Shown: positions 42,745 through 52,869, counted from the first letter of the stretch. The stretch is DNA of 64,000 bases from Brucella tritici (GCF_902825325.1 NZ_CADEAR010000011.1:1-64000), one strand, 5' to 3'. Notes: a model not told the origin generated them from the letters alone. Numbers and translations: made by a program.

Positions 42745-42780
42745 AACAAAATCGGAGCAGCTTCCGGAAAAGCTGCTCCG
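42745..42780 (-). terminator. Terminator after purA
   Basis: CGGAGCAGCTT/AAGCTGCTCCG stem with a 6-nt loop, followed on the minus strand by ATTTTGTTT, 28 bp past the purA stop. Confidence 0.88.
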
Positions 42781-42807
42781 AACATATCAGTCCGTGACTG
42801 CAAACAA

Positions 42808-44097
42808 TTAGTCGTGGAACGGATCGGTGACGAGGATCGTGTCCTCGCGTTCCGGGCTGGTGGAGAGCATCGCCACCGGCGCGCCGATCAGTTCTTCGAT
42901 GTGACGGACATATTTGACAGCCTGGGCTGGAAGATCGTTCCACGAACGCGCACCGGCGGTCGTTTCCGACCAGCCCGGCAAGGTTTCATAGATCGGCTTC
43001 ACGCGTGCCTGCGCGCCCATGGAGGACGGCAGATAGTCGATGCGCTTGCCATCGAGTTCATAGGCAACGCAAATCTTGATTTCATCCAGACCGTCGAGAA
43101 CGTCGAGCTTGGTCAGCGCAATACCGGTGATGCCGGAAGTACGAACCGTCTGACGCACGATCACGGCATCGAACCAGCCACAGCGACGCTTGCGACCCGT
43201 CACCACGCCGAATTCATGGCCCTTGGTGCCAAGGAATTCACCGATTTCATCGTCAAGCTCGGTCGGGAACGGGCCTTCGCCAACGCGGGTCGTATAGGCC
43301 TTGGTGATGCCGAGCACATAGCCGATGGCCGTCGGACCGAGGCCCGAACCGGCAGCAGCCTGACCGGCAACCGTGTTGGAAGACGTCACGAACGGATAGG
43401 TGCCGTGATCGTTGTCGAGCAGTGCGCCCTGCGCGCCTTCAAACAGGATGCGGTCGCCAGCCTTGCGGCGTTCATCGAGAACGCGCCAGACCTGATCGAT
43501 ATAGGGCAGGATCTGATCGGCAACCGAGTTCAGTTCCTTCAAAATGGTCTCGACCGCAATTTCTTCCAGACCCATGCCGCGGCGCAGCAGATTGTGGTGC
43601 GCGAGCAGACGTTCGACCTTCGGCTGCAGTGTTTCCGGCTCGGTCAGGTCGATGACGCGGATGGCGCGACGGCCGACCTTGTCTTCGTAGGCCGGGCCAA
43701 TACCGCGCTTGGTCGTGCCGATCTTGAGGCCCGAATTGGAGCCTTCGCGCATGGCATCGAGTTCACGATGAATGGAGAGGATAAGCGGCGCATTTTCGGC
43801 AATGCGCAGCACATCAGGATTGATGTCGATGCCCTGTGCGCGCAACTTCTCGACTTCGGCAACAAAATGATGCGGATCGACAACGACACCATTGCCGATG
43901 ACACTCAGCTTGCCGCGCACGAGGCCGGATGGCAGCAGCGAAAGCTTGTAGCTGACGCCGTCGATGACAAGCGTATGACCTGCGTTATGACCGCCCTGGT
44001 AGCGCACGATGACATCGGCGCGTTCGGACAGCCAGTCAACGATCTTACCCTTGCCCTCATCGCCCCATTGCGATCCGACGACAACCACATTTGCCAT
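42808..44097 (-). CDS. purA: Adenylosuccinate synthetase
   Basis: A 429-aa GTP-dependent enzyme joining IMP and aspartate in AMP synthesis. The signature is [24 protein letters not shown] (P-loop GDEGKGK) at the N-terminus, with [22 protein letters not shown] and [16 protein letters not shown] downstream. Length is normal. The ATG at 44097 has AAGGAG upstream; the frame extends to 44139. The gap upstream holds the second long inverted repeat. Confidence 0.97.
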   Translation of the reverse strand: MANVVVVGSQWGDEGKGKIVDWLSERADVIVRYQGGHNAGHTLVIDGVSYKLSLLPSGLVRGKLSVIGNGVVVDPHHFVAEVEKLRAQGIDINPDVLRIAENAPLILSIHRELDAMREGSNSGLKIGTTKRGIGPAYEDKVGRRAIRVIDLTEPETLQPKVERLLAHHNLLRRGMGLEEIAVETILKELNSVADQILPYIDQVWRVLDERRKAGDRILFEGAQGALLDNDHGTYPFVTSSNTVAGQAAAGSGLGPTAIGYVLGITKAYTTRVGEGPFPTELDDEIGEFLGTKGHEFGVVTGRKRRCGWFDAVIVRQTVRTSGITGIALTKLDVLDGLDEIKICVAYELDGKRIDYLPSSMGAQARVKPIYETLPGWSETTAGARSWNDLPAQAVKYVRHIEELIGAPVAMLSTSPEREDTILVTDPFHD

Positions 44098-44284
44098 TGA
44101 AGAAACTCCTTGGCTTCTATTTGAAAATCCAAGGATCAAAGCGGCCCGTTCATCGCCAGTTGAGGCTACAGGGTGCTGATCCCTCGTCTCTATACAGATT
44201 GAAACGGAATTGCGCGACTCTTTCGTGCAAGAAATTCGCGATTTTTGAACACGTCTTGAATGAAGGGCGCTTAGGGTCGGTAGA

Positions 44285-44403
44285 GATTCAGTCTCTGGGG
44301 AGGCGAAAATGGTGATCTTTGAGAACCGGCGCGCAGCGTACTATGAGTACGTGAGCACCGGAAGCGCAAAAGAGCGCCATTTGCAGACCGCCAGAGACTG
44401 AAT
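44285..44403. repeat. Long imperfect inverted repeat, copy 2
   Basis: Outer arms GATTCAGTCTCTGG (44285-44298) and CCAGAGACTGAAT (44391-44403) enclose the same core as 4031-4118: GCGAAAATGGTGAT, then CCGGCGCGCAGCGTAC...GTACGTGAGCACCGG and GCCATTTGCAGACCG. It lies in the 316-bp gap between purA and the GNAT gene, which carries no other feature. Confidence 0.8.
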
Positions 44404-44413
44404 ATCACCGAAC

Positions 44414-44923
44414 CTAGCCGGCGCGGACCATATACAGTGCATCCTCCGAATAGCTCTTGAGCTTTTCCTCAAGTGCCGGAAGGTCGCGAACGACAAAACC
44501 CTTCTTCTCCCAGAAACCCTGCGAGCCACTGACGGCAACGAGAGACATGGTGACGAAACCGTCGCGTTCGGCCTGCAGGGCCATCAGTTCGACGACGCGC
44601 GTGGCAGCCCCACTGGAACGGGCTTCGGGCAGAAGCGCGATATCGTGAATGTAATAGGTGTTGGTATCGTCGGGCAGTTCGCCCAAAACGGCGTTGAGAG
44701 CCGGAACCGTATCAAGCTTCCATGGATGGCTGATGCCATAACCGAGGATTTCATTGTCACGGGCGAGCACGAAGCAGCCAGCCGGATAGAGTTTGAAGCG
44801 GTCCCGGAAGACCGCCTCGTCTTCGAAGAAATCGAGATGGACAACATTAGCAACCGCAGTCACGCTCGCAATATCCTGCTCGTGCATGCGCCGCCATTCC
44901 GGCTGTACCATCTCTTCAACCAT
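44414..44923 (-). CDS. GNAT-family N-acetyltransferase
   Basis: A 169-aa acetyltransferase. After an N-terminal RMHEQDIASVTAVANVVH segment, the acetyl-CoA site is YIHDIALLPEARSSGAATRVVELMALQAERDG and the C-terminal part is GFWEKKGFVVRDLP. The substrate is unknown. It starts 4 bp after the serA stop; the serA 3' end supplies GGAG, so the two are probably co-transcribed. The frame opens at a TTG at 44953 inside serA, but ATG at 44923 is preferred. Confidence 0.83.
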   Translation of the reverse strand: MVEEMVQPEWRRMHEQDIASVTAVANVVHLDFFEDEAVFRDRFKLYPAGCFVLARDNEILGYGISHPWKLDTVPALNAVLGELPDDTNTYYIHDIALLPEARSSGAATRVVELMALQAERDGFVTMSLVAVSGSQGFWEKKGFVVRDLPALEEKLKSYSEDALYMVRAG

Positions 44924-44927
44924 TTTC

Positions 44928-46529
44928 TCAAACTTCTCCGACGTTGAACTCAAGCGGTGTTGCCGCCTTGATTGCCTCTTGAGCCGTCAGTTCGTCAAGT
45001 GCTGCCTGTGGAATCTGTTCATCCACATAGAGCATGGCGATCGCATCGCCACCCGGATGGTCACGTCCGAGCGAGAAGTTTGCGATGTTGATATTGTGCT
45101 TGCCGCAGATCGTGCCAAGCAGGCCGATCATGCCCGGAACGTCCTTGTTGGTGACGTAAAGCATGTGCGGGCCGACCTCGGCATCGAGATTGATTCCCTT
45201 GATCTGGATGAAACGCGCCTTGCCATCCGAGAAGCAGGTTCCGGCAATGGAGCGCTCACGCAAGGTGGTCTTCACCGTCAGCTTGATATAGCCATCGAAG
45301 ATGCCGGACTTGTCGCGCTTGACTTCCGAAACGATGATGCCGCGCTCCTTCACCATGATCGGTGCGGAAACCATGTTGACGTCGGCGACCTGCGGACGGA
45401 TGAGACCGGCCAGAGCCGCACTCAGCAATGCGCGCGTATTCATGGTTGCGGTGGAGCCGTCGAACAGCACTTCCACTTCCTGAATCGGCTCGTCCGTGAC
45501 CTGACCGACGAAAGCGCCAAGCACATCGGCAAGCTTCACGAACGGCTTCAGACGCGGCGCTTCTTCCGCCGTGATCGAGGGCATGTTGATGGCGTTGGAA
45601 ACGGCGCCCTTCACCAGATAGTCCGACATCTGTTCGGCTACCTGAAGTGCGACATTTTCCTGCGCTTCCGAGGTCGATGCGCCAAGATGCGGCGTGCAAA
45701 CGACATTGGGCAGTGAGAAAAGTTCGTTTTCCGTCGCCGGTTCCGTTTCGTAGACGTCGATACCCGCACCGGCCACATGACCGGATTTCAACGCTGCCAC
45801 CAGATCCTTTTCCACGATCAGGCCGCCACGGGCGCAATTGACGATACGGACACCAGGTTTGGTCTTGGCCAGGTTTTCCGCATTGATGATGTTGCGGGTC
45901 TTGTCGGTCAAGGGCGTGTGAAGCGTGATGAAATCGGCGCGCGCCAGCAGCTCGTCCAGTTCGACCTTTTCGACGCCCAGTTCCTGCGCACGGGCTTCGG
46001 ACAGGAACGGATCGAAGGCCACCACATGCATCTTCAGGCCAATGGCGCGCGTGGCGACAATCGAACCGATATTGCCGCAGCCGACGACGCCCAGCGTCTT
46101 GCCGGTGATTTCCACGCCCATGAAGCGGTTCTTTTCCCACTTGCCAGCGCGGGTGGAGGTGTCTGCTTCCGGCAATTGCCGCGCTACAGCGAACATCAGC
46201 GCAATGGCATGTTCGGCAGTGGTGATCGAATTGCCGAAAGGCGTGTTCATGACGATGATACCACGGCGCGAAGCCGCCGGAATATCGACATTGTCCACGC
46301 CGATACCGGCGCGACCGACGACCTTGAGCTTCTTGGCGGCTGCGATCAGCTTTTCCGTGACCTTGGTGGCCGAGCGGATCGCCAGACCATCATAATCGCC
46401 GATGACTTCGAGAAGCTTTTCCTTGTCCTTGCCGAGATCAGGCAGGTAATCGACTTCCACGCCGCGATCCTTGAAAATCTGGACGGCAGTGGGCGAAAGC
46501 TTATCGGATACGAGAACGCGAGGTGCCAT
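44928..46529 (-). CDS. serA: D-3-phosphoglycerate dehydrogenase
   Basis: A 533-aa enzyme of the long SerA type. It carries an NAD-binding Rossmann core (LGVVGCGNIGSIVATRA), catalytic Arg/Glu/His in the second half (VNCARGGLIVEKD, VCTPHLGASTSEAQENVA), an intervening domain and a C-terminal ACT domain (MLYVTNKDVPGMIGLLGTICGKHNINIANFSLGRD) for serine sensing. It catalyses the first step of serine synthesis. ATG at 46529 has a GGAGG site. It lies downstream of serC, with a 237-bp gap filled by two repeats. Confidence 0.96.
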   Translation of the reverse strand: MAPRVLVSDKLSPTAVQIFKDRGVEVDYLPDLGKDKEKLLEVIGDYDGLAIRSATKVTEKLIAAAKKLKVVGRAGIGVDNVDIPAASRRGIIVMNTPFGNSITTAEHAIALMFAVARQLPEADTSTRAGKWEKNRFMGVEITGKTLGVVGCGNIGSIVATRAIGLKMHVVAFDPFLSEARAQELGVEKVELDELLARADFITLHTPLTDKTRNIINAENLAKTKPGVRIVNCARGGLIVEKDLVAALKSGHVAGAGIDVYETEPATENELFSLPNVVCTPHLGASTSEAQENVALQVAEQMSDYLVKGAVSNAINMPSITAEEAPRLKPFVKLADVLGAFVGQVTDEPIQEVEVLFDGSTATMNTRALLSAALAGLIRPQVADVNMVSAPIMVKERGIIVSEVKRDKSGIFDGYIKLTVKTTLRERSIAGTCFSDGKARFIQIKGINLDAEVGPHMLYVTNKDVPGMIGLLGTICGKHNINIANFSLGRDHPGGDAIAMLYVDEQIPQAALDELTAQEAIKAATPLEFNVGEV

Positions 46530-46560
46530 GGAGGCCTCCTTCAAACATTTTCAGACCAAA

Positions 46561-46653
46561 CATTTCCTGTAAACGCAGACCGATCTGCTTCAGGAAATGC
46601 TATGAATAGAGCGCATCCCGAAAAGTGTGAAACGGTTTTCGGATAAGATGCGC
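46561..46653. repeat. Two adjacent dispersed palindromes between serC and serA
   Basis: A hairpin CATTTCCTG/CAGGAAATG with inner GCAGA/TCTGC (46561-46599) is followed by the GCGCATCCCGAAAAGTG...GATGCGCG element (46611-46653). A similar hairpin-plus-palindrome pairing occurs upstream of rpoH at 37579-37664. Confidence 0.75.
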
Positions 46654-46668
46654 GTGAAAACAATCACT

Positions 46669-46711
46669 TAGAGCGCCGATCTGACTTAATCAGATCGAAA
46701 TGCGCTCTAAG
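46669..46711. repeat. TTAGAGCGC...GCGCTCTAA nested palindrome
   Basis: Perfect 9-bp outer arms enclose a second perfect hairpin GATCTGA/TCAGATC. It belongs to the same family as 4892-4935. It may end serC transcription, reducing read-through to serA, but no T tract is present. Confidence 0.75.
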
Positions 46712-46766
46712 GGGGATGCGGACCGTGGCCGCCCCAACGCGGACCACGGCGTCATGCACGAAATGC

Positions 46767-47942
46767 TCAGGCAGCCGCTTTCAGCGCAGCCTTCTGCGTT
46801 GCAAAAGCCCAATCCAGCCAATGCGTCAGCGCTTCCAGATCGGAAGCTTCCACCGTGGCACCAGCCCATATACGCAGACCCGAAGGTGCATCGCGATAGG
46901 CGCCGATATCATAGGCAACGCCTTCCTTGTCGAGCGCGGTGACGATGCCCTTGGCGAAAGCGGCCTGCTCGTCGGCAGACAAGGCAGTCACTTCCGGATC
47001 GACAATCGTAAGGCAGACGGAAGTATTCGAACGCGTTTCCGGCTTCACGGCCAGATTGGCAATCCACGGCGTCTTTGCGACAAAACCGTCGAGAACCGCA
47101 AAATTCGCATCGGCGCGCGCAACCAGCGCATCGAGACCGCCAAGCGATTTCGCCCATTTCAGCGCATCGAGATAGTCTTCCACACAGAGCATGGACGGCG
47201 TGTTGATGGTTTCGCCGACGAAGATGCCTTCGATCAGCTTACCGCCCTTGGTCATTCGGAAAATCTTCGGCAACGGCCAAGCAGGCTTGTAGCTTTCCAG
47301 ACGTTCGACAGCACGCGGGCTGAGGATGAGGATGCCATGTGCACCCTCACCGCCCAGAACCTTCTGCCAGGAGAAGGTCACGACATCGAGTTTCGGAAAA
47401 TCGAGGCGTTGCGCGAAGGCGGCAGAGGTCGCATCGCAGAAGGTCAGACCCTTGCGGTCAGCCGGAATGAAATCGCCATTCGGGACGCGCGCGCCGGACG
47501 TGGTGCCGTTCCAGGTGAAAACGACATCGCGGTCGAAATCGACCTGCGAAAAATCGACAATCTCACCGTAAGGCGCTTCGAATGTGCGGACATCTTCGAG
47601 CTTGAGCTGCTTCACCACATCCGTGACCCAGCCCGAACCGAAGCTTTCCCATGCAACCATATCGACGCCACGCGCGCCGAGCATGGACCACAGCGCCATC
47701 TCGACAGCGCCGGTGTCGGAAGCCGGCACGATACCGATACGGTAGTCGGCAGGCACCTGCAGTACTTCGCGGGTAAGGTCGATGGCTTCTTTCAGCTTGG
47801 TCTTGCCGATTTTCGCGCGGTGCGAACGGCCAAGCGCCGCATCGACCAGCGCATTCAGCGACCAGCCGGGACGTTTTGCACAGGGACCGGATGAAAAATT
47901 AGGATTAGCCGGGCGAACTGCCGGCTTCGCAATCGTCGTCAT
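46767..47942 (-). CDS. serC: Phosphoserine aminotransferase
   Basis: A 391-aa class V aminotransferase, the long alphaproteobacterial SerC type beginning [18 protein letters not shown]. The PLP lysine lies in [16 protein letters not shown], and the cofactor phosphate region in [14 protein letters not shown]. It makes phosphoserine from 3-phosphohydroxypyruvate. It is upstream of serA on the same strand. A leader structure at 47943-48010 covers its ribosome site. Confidence 0.95.
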   Translation of the reverse strand: MTTIAKPAVRPANPNFSSGPCAKRPGWSLNALVDAALGRSHRAKIGKTKLKEAIDLTREVLQVPADYRIGIVPASDTGAVEMALWSMLGARGVDMVAWESFGSGWVTDVVKQLKLEDVRTFEAPYGEIVDFSQVDFDRDVVFTWNGTTSGARVPNGDFIPADRKGLTFCDATSAAFAQRLDFPKLDVVTFSWQKVLGGEGAHGILILSPRAVERLESYKPAWPLPKIFRMTKGGKLIEGIFVGETINTPSMLCVEDYLDALKWAKSLGGLDALVARADANFAVLDGFVAKTPWIANLAVKPETRSNTSVCLTIVDPEVTALSADEQAAFAKGIVTALDKEGVAYDIGAYRDAPSGLRIWAGATVEASDLEALTHWLDWAFATQKAALKAAA

Positions 47943-48010
47943 GTTGTTTCTATCCTCTCAGATAGCACGCGTCTCGTTGGGGAGACGTGGCCCACTTACT
48001 GGGATAGCCG
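47943..48010 (-). ncRNA. serC leader RNA (candidate cis-regulatory structure)
   Basis: Two hairpins immediately precede serC: ACGTCTC...GAGACGCGT and CTATC-TGAGAG-GATAG. The second contains the ribosome site (GAGAGGA) in loop and 3' arm. This agrees with the published serC leader motif of alphaproteobacteria, whose last stem overlaps the Shine-Dalgarno. Assignment rests on location and base-pairing by eye. Confidence 0.6.
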
Positions 48011-48050
48011 AAAGTGCATTTTTCCTCAATACGGCTTTCGGGGAATATTT

Positions 48051-48083
48051 TCATCAAACCCGCCCGGATTACTCCAGGCGGGT
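48051..48083 (-). terminator. Terminator after the BASS transporter gene
   Basis: ACCCGCC/GGCGGGT stem with a 12-nt loop, followed by TTTGATG on the minus strand, just after the stop at 48093. Confidence 0.65.
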
Positions 48084-48092
48084 AGAATTTCA

Positions 48093-49049
48093 TTATCGCC
48101 TGACCGTTTGCGTCTCTGTCGGCTCGTCTTCCATGCGCGCATAATAGCTTGCAATCAGCGCGCCGGAGATATTGTGCCAGACACTGAAGACGGCGCTTGG
48201 CACAGCCGCCAGCGGCGAGAAATGCGCATTGGCGAGAGCAGCGCCAAGGCCGCTGTTCTGCATGCCGACCTCGATGCTGATCGCCTTGCGCTTTGCCAGC
48301 GAAAGCCCGGCAAACCGTGCCGCGAAATAGCCAAGCAACAAGCCGAAGCCATTGTGCAGGAACACGACCGCGAAGATCAGCAGGCCCGACTGCGCGATGG
48401 CAGCCTTGTTGACCGCGACCACGGCTGCAACGATGAGCACGATACCGATGACCGACACAAGCGGCAGCATGGGGACTGCTGCCTTGACGAGGCCCGGAAC
48501 CAGTTTCTGCAAGACGAAGCCAAGCGCCAGAGGCACAAGGATCACCTTCACGATGCTGATGAACATGCTCATCGCATCAACGGGCAGATACTGGCTGGCG
48601 AAGAACCAGACCAGAAACGGCGTCACGAGCGGCGCCAGCAAGGTGGTGACACTTGTGCAGGCTACGCTCAGCGCCACGTCGCCCTTCGACAGATAGGTCA
48701 TGACGTTGCTGGCGGTTCCACCGGGGCAGCAACCAACCAGAATGACGCCTGCGGCCACTTCCGGCGACATCGGAATGATGCGCGTCAGCAATACGGCGAG
48801 AAGCGGCATGATGATGAACTGAGCCAGCACACCGATGGCGACCTCGAAAGGTCTTTTGGCGACTTCGGCAAAATCCTTGCCGGAAATGGTCAGGCCCATC
48901 CCGAACATGATGATGCCAAGCAGAACCACGATCCATGGCGCAAAAACGCTGAATGTGGATGGAAGAACAAAACCCAGAATGGCAAAGACAATGACCCAGA
49001 CAGCGAATGTCCGGCCTACGAAATCTGAAAATGCTGCAATTGCTTTCAT
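48093..49049 (-). CDS. Bile acid:sodium symporter (BASS) family transporter
   Basis: A 318-aa protein with about ten membrane helices. The hallmark stretches GIIMFGMGLTISGKDFAEVAKRP, ILVGCCPGGTASNVMTYLSKGDVALSVACTSVTTLLAPLVTP and SIEVGMQNSGLGAALANAHF are all clear, including the Na+-site PGGTASN. Bacterial members move pantoate, pyruvate-like acids or bile acids; the substrate is unknown. It is upstream of serC, same strand, separated by a terminator. Confidence 0.88.
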   Translation of the reverse strand: MKAIAAFSDFVGRTFAVWVIVFAILGFVLPSTFSVFAPWIVVLLGIIMFGMGLTISGKDFAEVAKRPFEVAIGVLAQFIIMPLLAVLLTRIIPMSPEVAAGVILVGCCPGGTASNVMTYLSKGDVALSVACTSVTTLLAPLVTPFLVWFFASQYLPVDAMSMFISIVKVILVPLALGFVLQKLVPGLVKAAVPMLPLVSVIGIVLIVAAVVAVNKAAIAQSGLLIFAVVFLHNGFGLLLGYFAARFAGLSLAKRKAISIEVGMQNSGLGAALANAHFSPLAAVPSAVFSVWHNISGALIASYYARMEDEPTETQTVRR

Positions 49050-49245
49050 TACCCTCCCCTTTTCAGGAAACGCGCTCGACGCATTCTTTCACCTGTAAGG
49101 ATTCGGGCCGCATATGAAAACGAAAAATTCGATAGATCTAAAACAATAAACTGCAATGCGGACCTTCAGGCCCGCCGCAATTATAGCAGGGCGCTAAGAT
49201 GCTAACGCATCACGCCCTGAAAATGCTCAATTGCCGCACGGGCTT

Positions 49246-49270
49246 AACCAAGTCTCGATGAGACTTGGTA
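49246..49270 (-). terminator. Hairpin terminator after the first outer-membrane barrel gene
   Basis: A perfect 10-bp stem ACCAAGTCTC/GAGACTTGGT with a 3-nt loop, beginning right after the stop codon at 49271. Confidence 0.7.
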
Positions 49271-49960
49271 TTACCAGGTGGTGAAGCGCACACCGGCACG
49301 CAATTGATGGGACTGAATGTCCTTGTCGCTGAGCGTGATACCTGCCGCACTTGCAATATCCGCGCCTTCGACGACCCCATAACGATAGCCGATATCGAGC
49401 TTGATGTTGGATGCCACGTCGATGCCCACACCCGCCATCAGCGCCCAGGCGAGACGATAATCATCGTCCGTCTTGTATTCGCCAGAGGCCGTATCGATGG
49501 AATAACGCACATTGGCGAAGCCAAGACCCGCACCGAGATAAGGTGTAAAGCCGTAGTAATTACCGAGATCGACATAGGCGTTAGCCATCATGTCCCAGCT
49601 ACGAACATCGACGTCCAGGTCGTCGAAGCTCTGCTTCGAATAGCCGAGCGTCACGTCGCCGCGCAGATTATCCGTGAACTGATAGCCGATGCCGATGGAA
49701 GGCACGACATTCTTGTCCAGATCAAAACTTTGAGACCCGCTCCAGAAGGGTGTCTCTGCCTGAAGCTTAACCTTGGAGGAGATATTGTAGCCGATATCGC
49801 CGCGCAGATACCAGCCGGACCCGACCTCGACCGGCTGTTGCACCGGGGCGCCCGGCTCATAACTGACCATATCGAGATCTGCCGCAAAAGATTGCGATGC
49901 GACGCATAATCCGGCCAGCAAAGCAGCCGACGAACAGAAAGCACGCCATTGCATAGACAT
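49271..49960 (-). CDS. Outer-membrane beta-barrel protein (Omp25/Omp31-like)
   Basis: A 229-aa protein with a signal peptide (AFCSSAALLAGLCVASQSFAA), then the family mark GSGWYLRGDIGY and alternating amphipathic strands (SIGIGYQFTDNLRGDVTLGYSKQ, NAYVDLGNYYGFTPYLGAGLGFANV), ending in the aromatic residue W (LRAGVRFTTW), the outer-membrane insertion signal. It is an 8-stranded surface barrel. It follows a paralogue at 50102-50956, same strand. Confidence 0.88.
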   Translation of the reverse strand: MSMQWRAFCSSAALLAGLCVASQSFAADLDMVSYEPGAPVQQPVEVGSGWYLRGDIGYNISSKVKLQAETPFWSGSQSFDLDKNVVPSIGIGYQFTDNLRGDVTLGYSKQSFDDLDVDVRSWDMMANAYVDLGNYYGFTPYLGAGLGFANVRYSIDTASGEYKTDDDYRLAWALMAGVGIDVASNIKLDIGYRYGVVEGADIASAAGITLSDKDIQSHQLRAGVRFTTW

Positions 49961-50057
49961 GATGAAATCCCCGCTTATGAATGTATCATCATGTATGAAT
50001 TAACATGGTTAAGATCACATAAATATAGGGATATGTTTACTATGATTCTAAACAAAT

Positions 50058-50085
50058 AAGGCCCGGATGACCGGGCCTATTTTGT
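50058..50085 (-). terminator. Terminator after the second outer-membrane barrel gene
   Basis: AGGCCCGG/CCGGGCCT stem with an ATGA loop, T-rich on both sides, 17 bp beyond the stop at 50102. Confidence 0.85.
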
Positions 50086-50101
50086 CTTGGAAATTACTAT
50101 T

Positions 50102-50956
50102 TTACTTGTAAACCGGACCGTCTACGATGGTCGATACCTGCTGCGGGGCATAGGCTGGACCTGCGCCGCCAAACATATAACGCAGGCCGACGCGTACATC
50201 GTGCACATTCATGCCATTGTCGCGGCCATCACCAAGCCACTGATTGCCCTCGAACATCTTGCCGCCATTGATGTGGCGGTAGCGATAGCCTGCATCGAGC
50301 TTGAGGTTCTGTGTGAGATCAACCGATGCACCGGCCATAAGCGCATAGGTGAAGCGCCAGCTGGCAGCGCCTTCCTGTGTGCCGCCGTAGCGAACATCGT
50401 CCAGATCATCCCACTTCACGCGGGTGCCACCAATACCGGCACCGATATAGGGCGTAAAGCCGGCAAAATTACCAAGATCGACATAGGCATTGGCCAGAAT
50501 GGAAAGAGCCGAGAAATGACTGCGCTCGTCAGAAGCGCAATTGATATCGCCGTTACAGGCCGAGCCATAAGTATGACCATTGAACTTGGCGCGGGTCATG
50601 TAGTCGACTGTCAGATCGGTACGAAAATAATCCGTCACCTGATAACCGACACCACCGCCCACAAGAAACGAACCCTTTAGATCGCCGTAAAGCGTGTTGC
50701 TACCGAAGGTCGGCGAACCACCACCGCAAGTCGCGCAATTATCGATGGTCGCGTAATCAGCGTCTTTGAACTTGGCCTTGGAATAACCAATATCGCCGCG
50801 CAGATACCAGCCGCCCACGGCAGGCGGAGCGACGACGACTTCCGGAACCTCCGGAACGGGCTCCAGAATGTCCGCTGCCAGAGCAACAGGTGCCGCAGCC
50901 ATCAGGGCAACCGATGCCACCACACCGGCAAAAAGAGTTTTCGTAAGACTTTTCAT
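50102..50956 (-). CDS. Outer-membrane beta-barrel protein (Omp25/Omp31-like paralogue)
   Basis: A 284-aa protein with a signal peptide (TLFAGVVASVALMAAAPVALAA), a Pro/Val/Glu-rich linker (PVPEVPEVVVAPPA), GGWYLRGDIGYSKAKF and barrel strands (GVGYQVTDYFRTDLTVDYMTRA, NAYVDLGNFAGFTPYIGAGIGGTRV). Four cysteines in loop regions (NCATCG, ACNGDINCAS) could form external disulfides, absent in the 49271 paralogue. The start is ATG 50956 with GGGGCAG upstream. Confidence 0.88.
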   Translation of the reverse strand: MKSLTKTLFAGVVASVALMAAAPVALAADILEPVPEVPEVVVAPPAVGGWYLRGDIGYSKAKFKDADYATIDNCATCGGGSPTFGSNTLYGDLKGSFLVGGGVGYQVTDYFRTDLTVDYMTRAKFNGHTYGSACNGDINCASDERSHFSALSILANAYVDLGNFAGFTPYIGAGIGGTRVKWDDLDDVRYGGTQEGAASWRFTYALMAGASVDLTQNLKLDAGYRYRHINGGKMFEGNQWLGDGRDNGMNVHDVRVGLRYMFGGAGPAYAPQQVSTIVDGPVYK

Positions 50957-51155
50957 ATGTCTGCCCCATCGGAGAATCGCGCCGCCGAAAGCGACGATAC
51001 GGATGTTTGAGGGGAGACTATTCGGCAAAAGTTAAATACAACTTAACCTTGTTTTTTTACCAAGTTCATTAACACTTGCTAATTTACAGCAAGCGATCTG
51101 ACTGGCTCTCGATGCACATCGCGAAGGCCGCGCCCACCAGCAAGTGCGCTCCAAA

Positions 51156-51188
51156 CGCAAAAGGCGCGGAACAAACCCGCGCCTTTGC
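51156..51188 (-). terminator. Terminator after glmM
   Basis: GCAAAAGGCGCGG/CCGCGCCTTTGC stem with a short loop, 21 bp past the glmM stop. Confidence 0.88.
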
Positions 51189-51208
51189 TGAAATTGTTCG
51201 TGGAGTAA

Positions 51209-52564
51209 TCAGGCGGCAGCGCTACCTTCGGACGAGATCACGTCGATGATGTCGTTGACGACCTTTTCCACCAGACCACGATCATCACCTTCTGCCATGA
51301 CACGGATGAGCGGTTCCGTGCCGGATGGGCGAATGACCAGCCGGCCCTGAACGCCAAGACGCTCGGTTGCCTCGTCGATTGCGCTCTTGACCCGTTTGTT
51401 CTCCAGTGGCTTGCCACCAGCGGTGCGCACATTCTTTAAAAGCTGCGGTACCGGATCGAACTTGCGGCACACTTCACTGATCGGCCTACCCTGTTCCTGC
51501 GCAACCGCGAGGATTTGTAGCGCCGAGATCAGGCCGTCGCCCGTTGTCGCGAAGTCGGACAGAACAATATGACCGGACTGCTCACCGCCGACATTGAAAC
51601 CATGTTCGCGCATATGCTCGACCACATAACGGTCACCCACCTTGGTGCGGGCCAATGTCAGGTGACGGTCGGCAAGAAAACGTTCCAGTCCAAGATTGGA
51701 CATGACGGTCGCCACAATGCCACCGCCTTCGAGACGGTCGGTTGCAGCCCAGCTTTCAGCAATAACCGCCATCAACTGGTCGCCATCGATGACAGTGCCA
51801 TTTTCATCGACCAGCAAGACGCGGTCCGCATCGCCGTCGAGCGCGATGCCGACATCGGCGCGCACTTCGTGAACCTTCTTCATCAGGCCGATCGGGTGCG
51901 TCGAACCGCAATCCTCGTTGATGTTGATGCCGTTCGGCTCGTTGTTGATGGTGATGACTTCGGCGCCCAGCTCCCACAGAGCAGCAGGGGCTACCTTGTA
52001 GCCAGCGCCATTAGCGCAATCGACGACGACGCGCAGGCCGTTCAGGTCGATATTGCGCGGCAGCGTGCGCTTGGCAAACTCGATATAGCGGTAGATGTCG
52101 CCGTCAACGCGCTTGGCGCGACCGACATCGCCATGGCTGGCCAGATAAGGGGTCAGATCACCATCGATCATCGCCTCGATCTTGAGCTCGATCTCGTCGG
52201 AAAGCTTGTATCCGTCAGGACCGAAAAGCTTGATGCCATTGTCATAGAATGGATTGTGCGATGCAGAGATCATGACGCCGATATCGGCGCGCAGCGAACG
52301 GCAGAGCATAGCGACGGCAGGCGTCGGGATCGGGCCGAGCAGGAACACATCCATGCCGGCGGCAGTAAAACCGGCCACCAGCGCGTTTTCCAGCATATAG
52401 CCCGAACGGCGTGTATCCTTTCCGATAACCACGCGTGAGGCCTGCCCCTTGCGACGGAAGATATGACCAACCGCCATGCCGACTTTCATGGCAACTTCCG
52501 GTGTCATCGGAAAGCTGTTTGCCTGTCCGCGAATGCCATCGGTTCCAAAATATTTCCGTGTCAT
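51209..52564 (-). CDS. glmM: Phosphoglucosamine mutase
   Basis: A 451-aa alpha-D-phosphohexomutase converting glucosamine-6-P to glucosamine-1-P for UDP-GlcNAc. The phosphoserine loop is [17 protein letters not shown], the Mg site is [13 protein letters not shown], the sugar loop GGEQSGHI and the phosphate-binding loop [16 protein letters not shown] at 52564 with AAGGCG upstream begins [13 protein letters not shown]; the frame is open to 52807 but similarity starts here. It lies downstream of ftsH. Confidence 0.96.
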   Translation of the reverse strand: MTRKYFGTDGIRGQANSFPMTPEVAMKVGMAVGHIFRRKGQASRVVIGKDTRRSGYMLENALVAGFTAAGMDVFLLGPIPTPAVAMLCRSLRADIGVMISASHNPFYDNGIKLFGPDGYKLSDEIELKIEAMIDGDLTPYLASHGDVGRAKRVDGDIYRYIEFAKRTLPRNIDLNGLRVVVDCANGAGYKVAPAALWELGAEVITINNEPNGININEDCGSTHPIGLMKKVHEVRADVGIALDGDADRVLLVDENGTVIDGDQLMAVIAESWAATDRLEGGGIVATVMSNLGLERFLADRHLTLARTKVGDRYVVEHMREHGFNVGGEQSGHIVLSDFATTGDGLISALQILAVAQEQGRPISEVCRKFDPVPQLLKNVRTAGGKPLENKRVKSAIDEATERLGVQGRLVIRPSGTEPLIRVMAEGDDRGLVEKVVNDIIDVISSEGSAAA

Positions 52565-52869
52565 CTGTTTCGCCTTACGCTGAGCCATGAACCGCTCTCT
52601 ATGTCTTCCAATATATGCCGCCTGAAATGACCGGCGAGCAATGGCTGCCGGTTGGCCGGATAGCAGATTTTCGCTGTTCTTAACGCGAAAACCCTCACAA
52701 ATGCAATTTCGCCTTTGGCGGCAGGTTCGACCTTCCCACGTCCAAAGTCGTAATCCGACGCAATATGATGCGCCGAAATCCTTAACGAGGCTTTGCGGTA
52801 AGCCCACACAAAGCCAGATAGCAAGAAAGCCGGGACAAGCCCGGCTTTCTCTATTCGACTTGGAGCAGC
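52565..52869. other. Gene-free gap between ftsH and glmM, 305 bp
   Basis: It holds the ftsH terminator at 52824-52850. The remaining about 260 bp should carry the glmM promoter; I see no repeat or gene. Confidence 0.5.
52824..52850 (-). terminator. Terminator after ftsH
   Basis: A perfect 11-bp stem AGAAAGCCGGG/CCCGGCTTTCT with a 5-nt loop, followed by TTGC on the minus strand; 19 bp past the ftsH stop. Confidence 0.85.
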
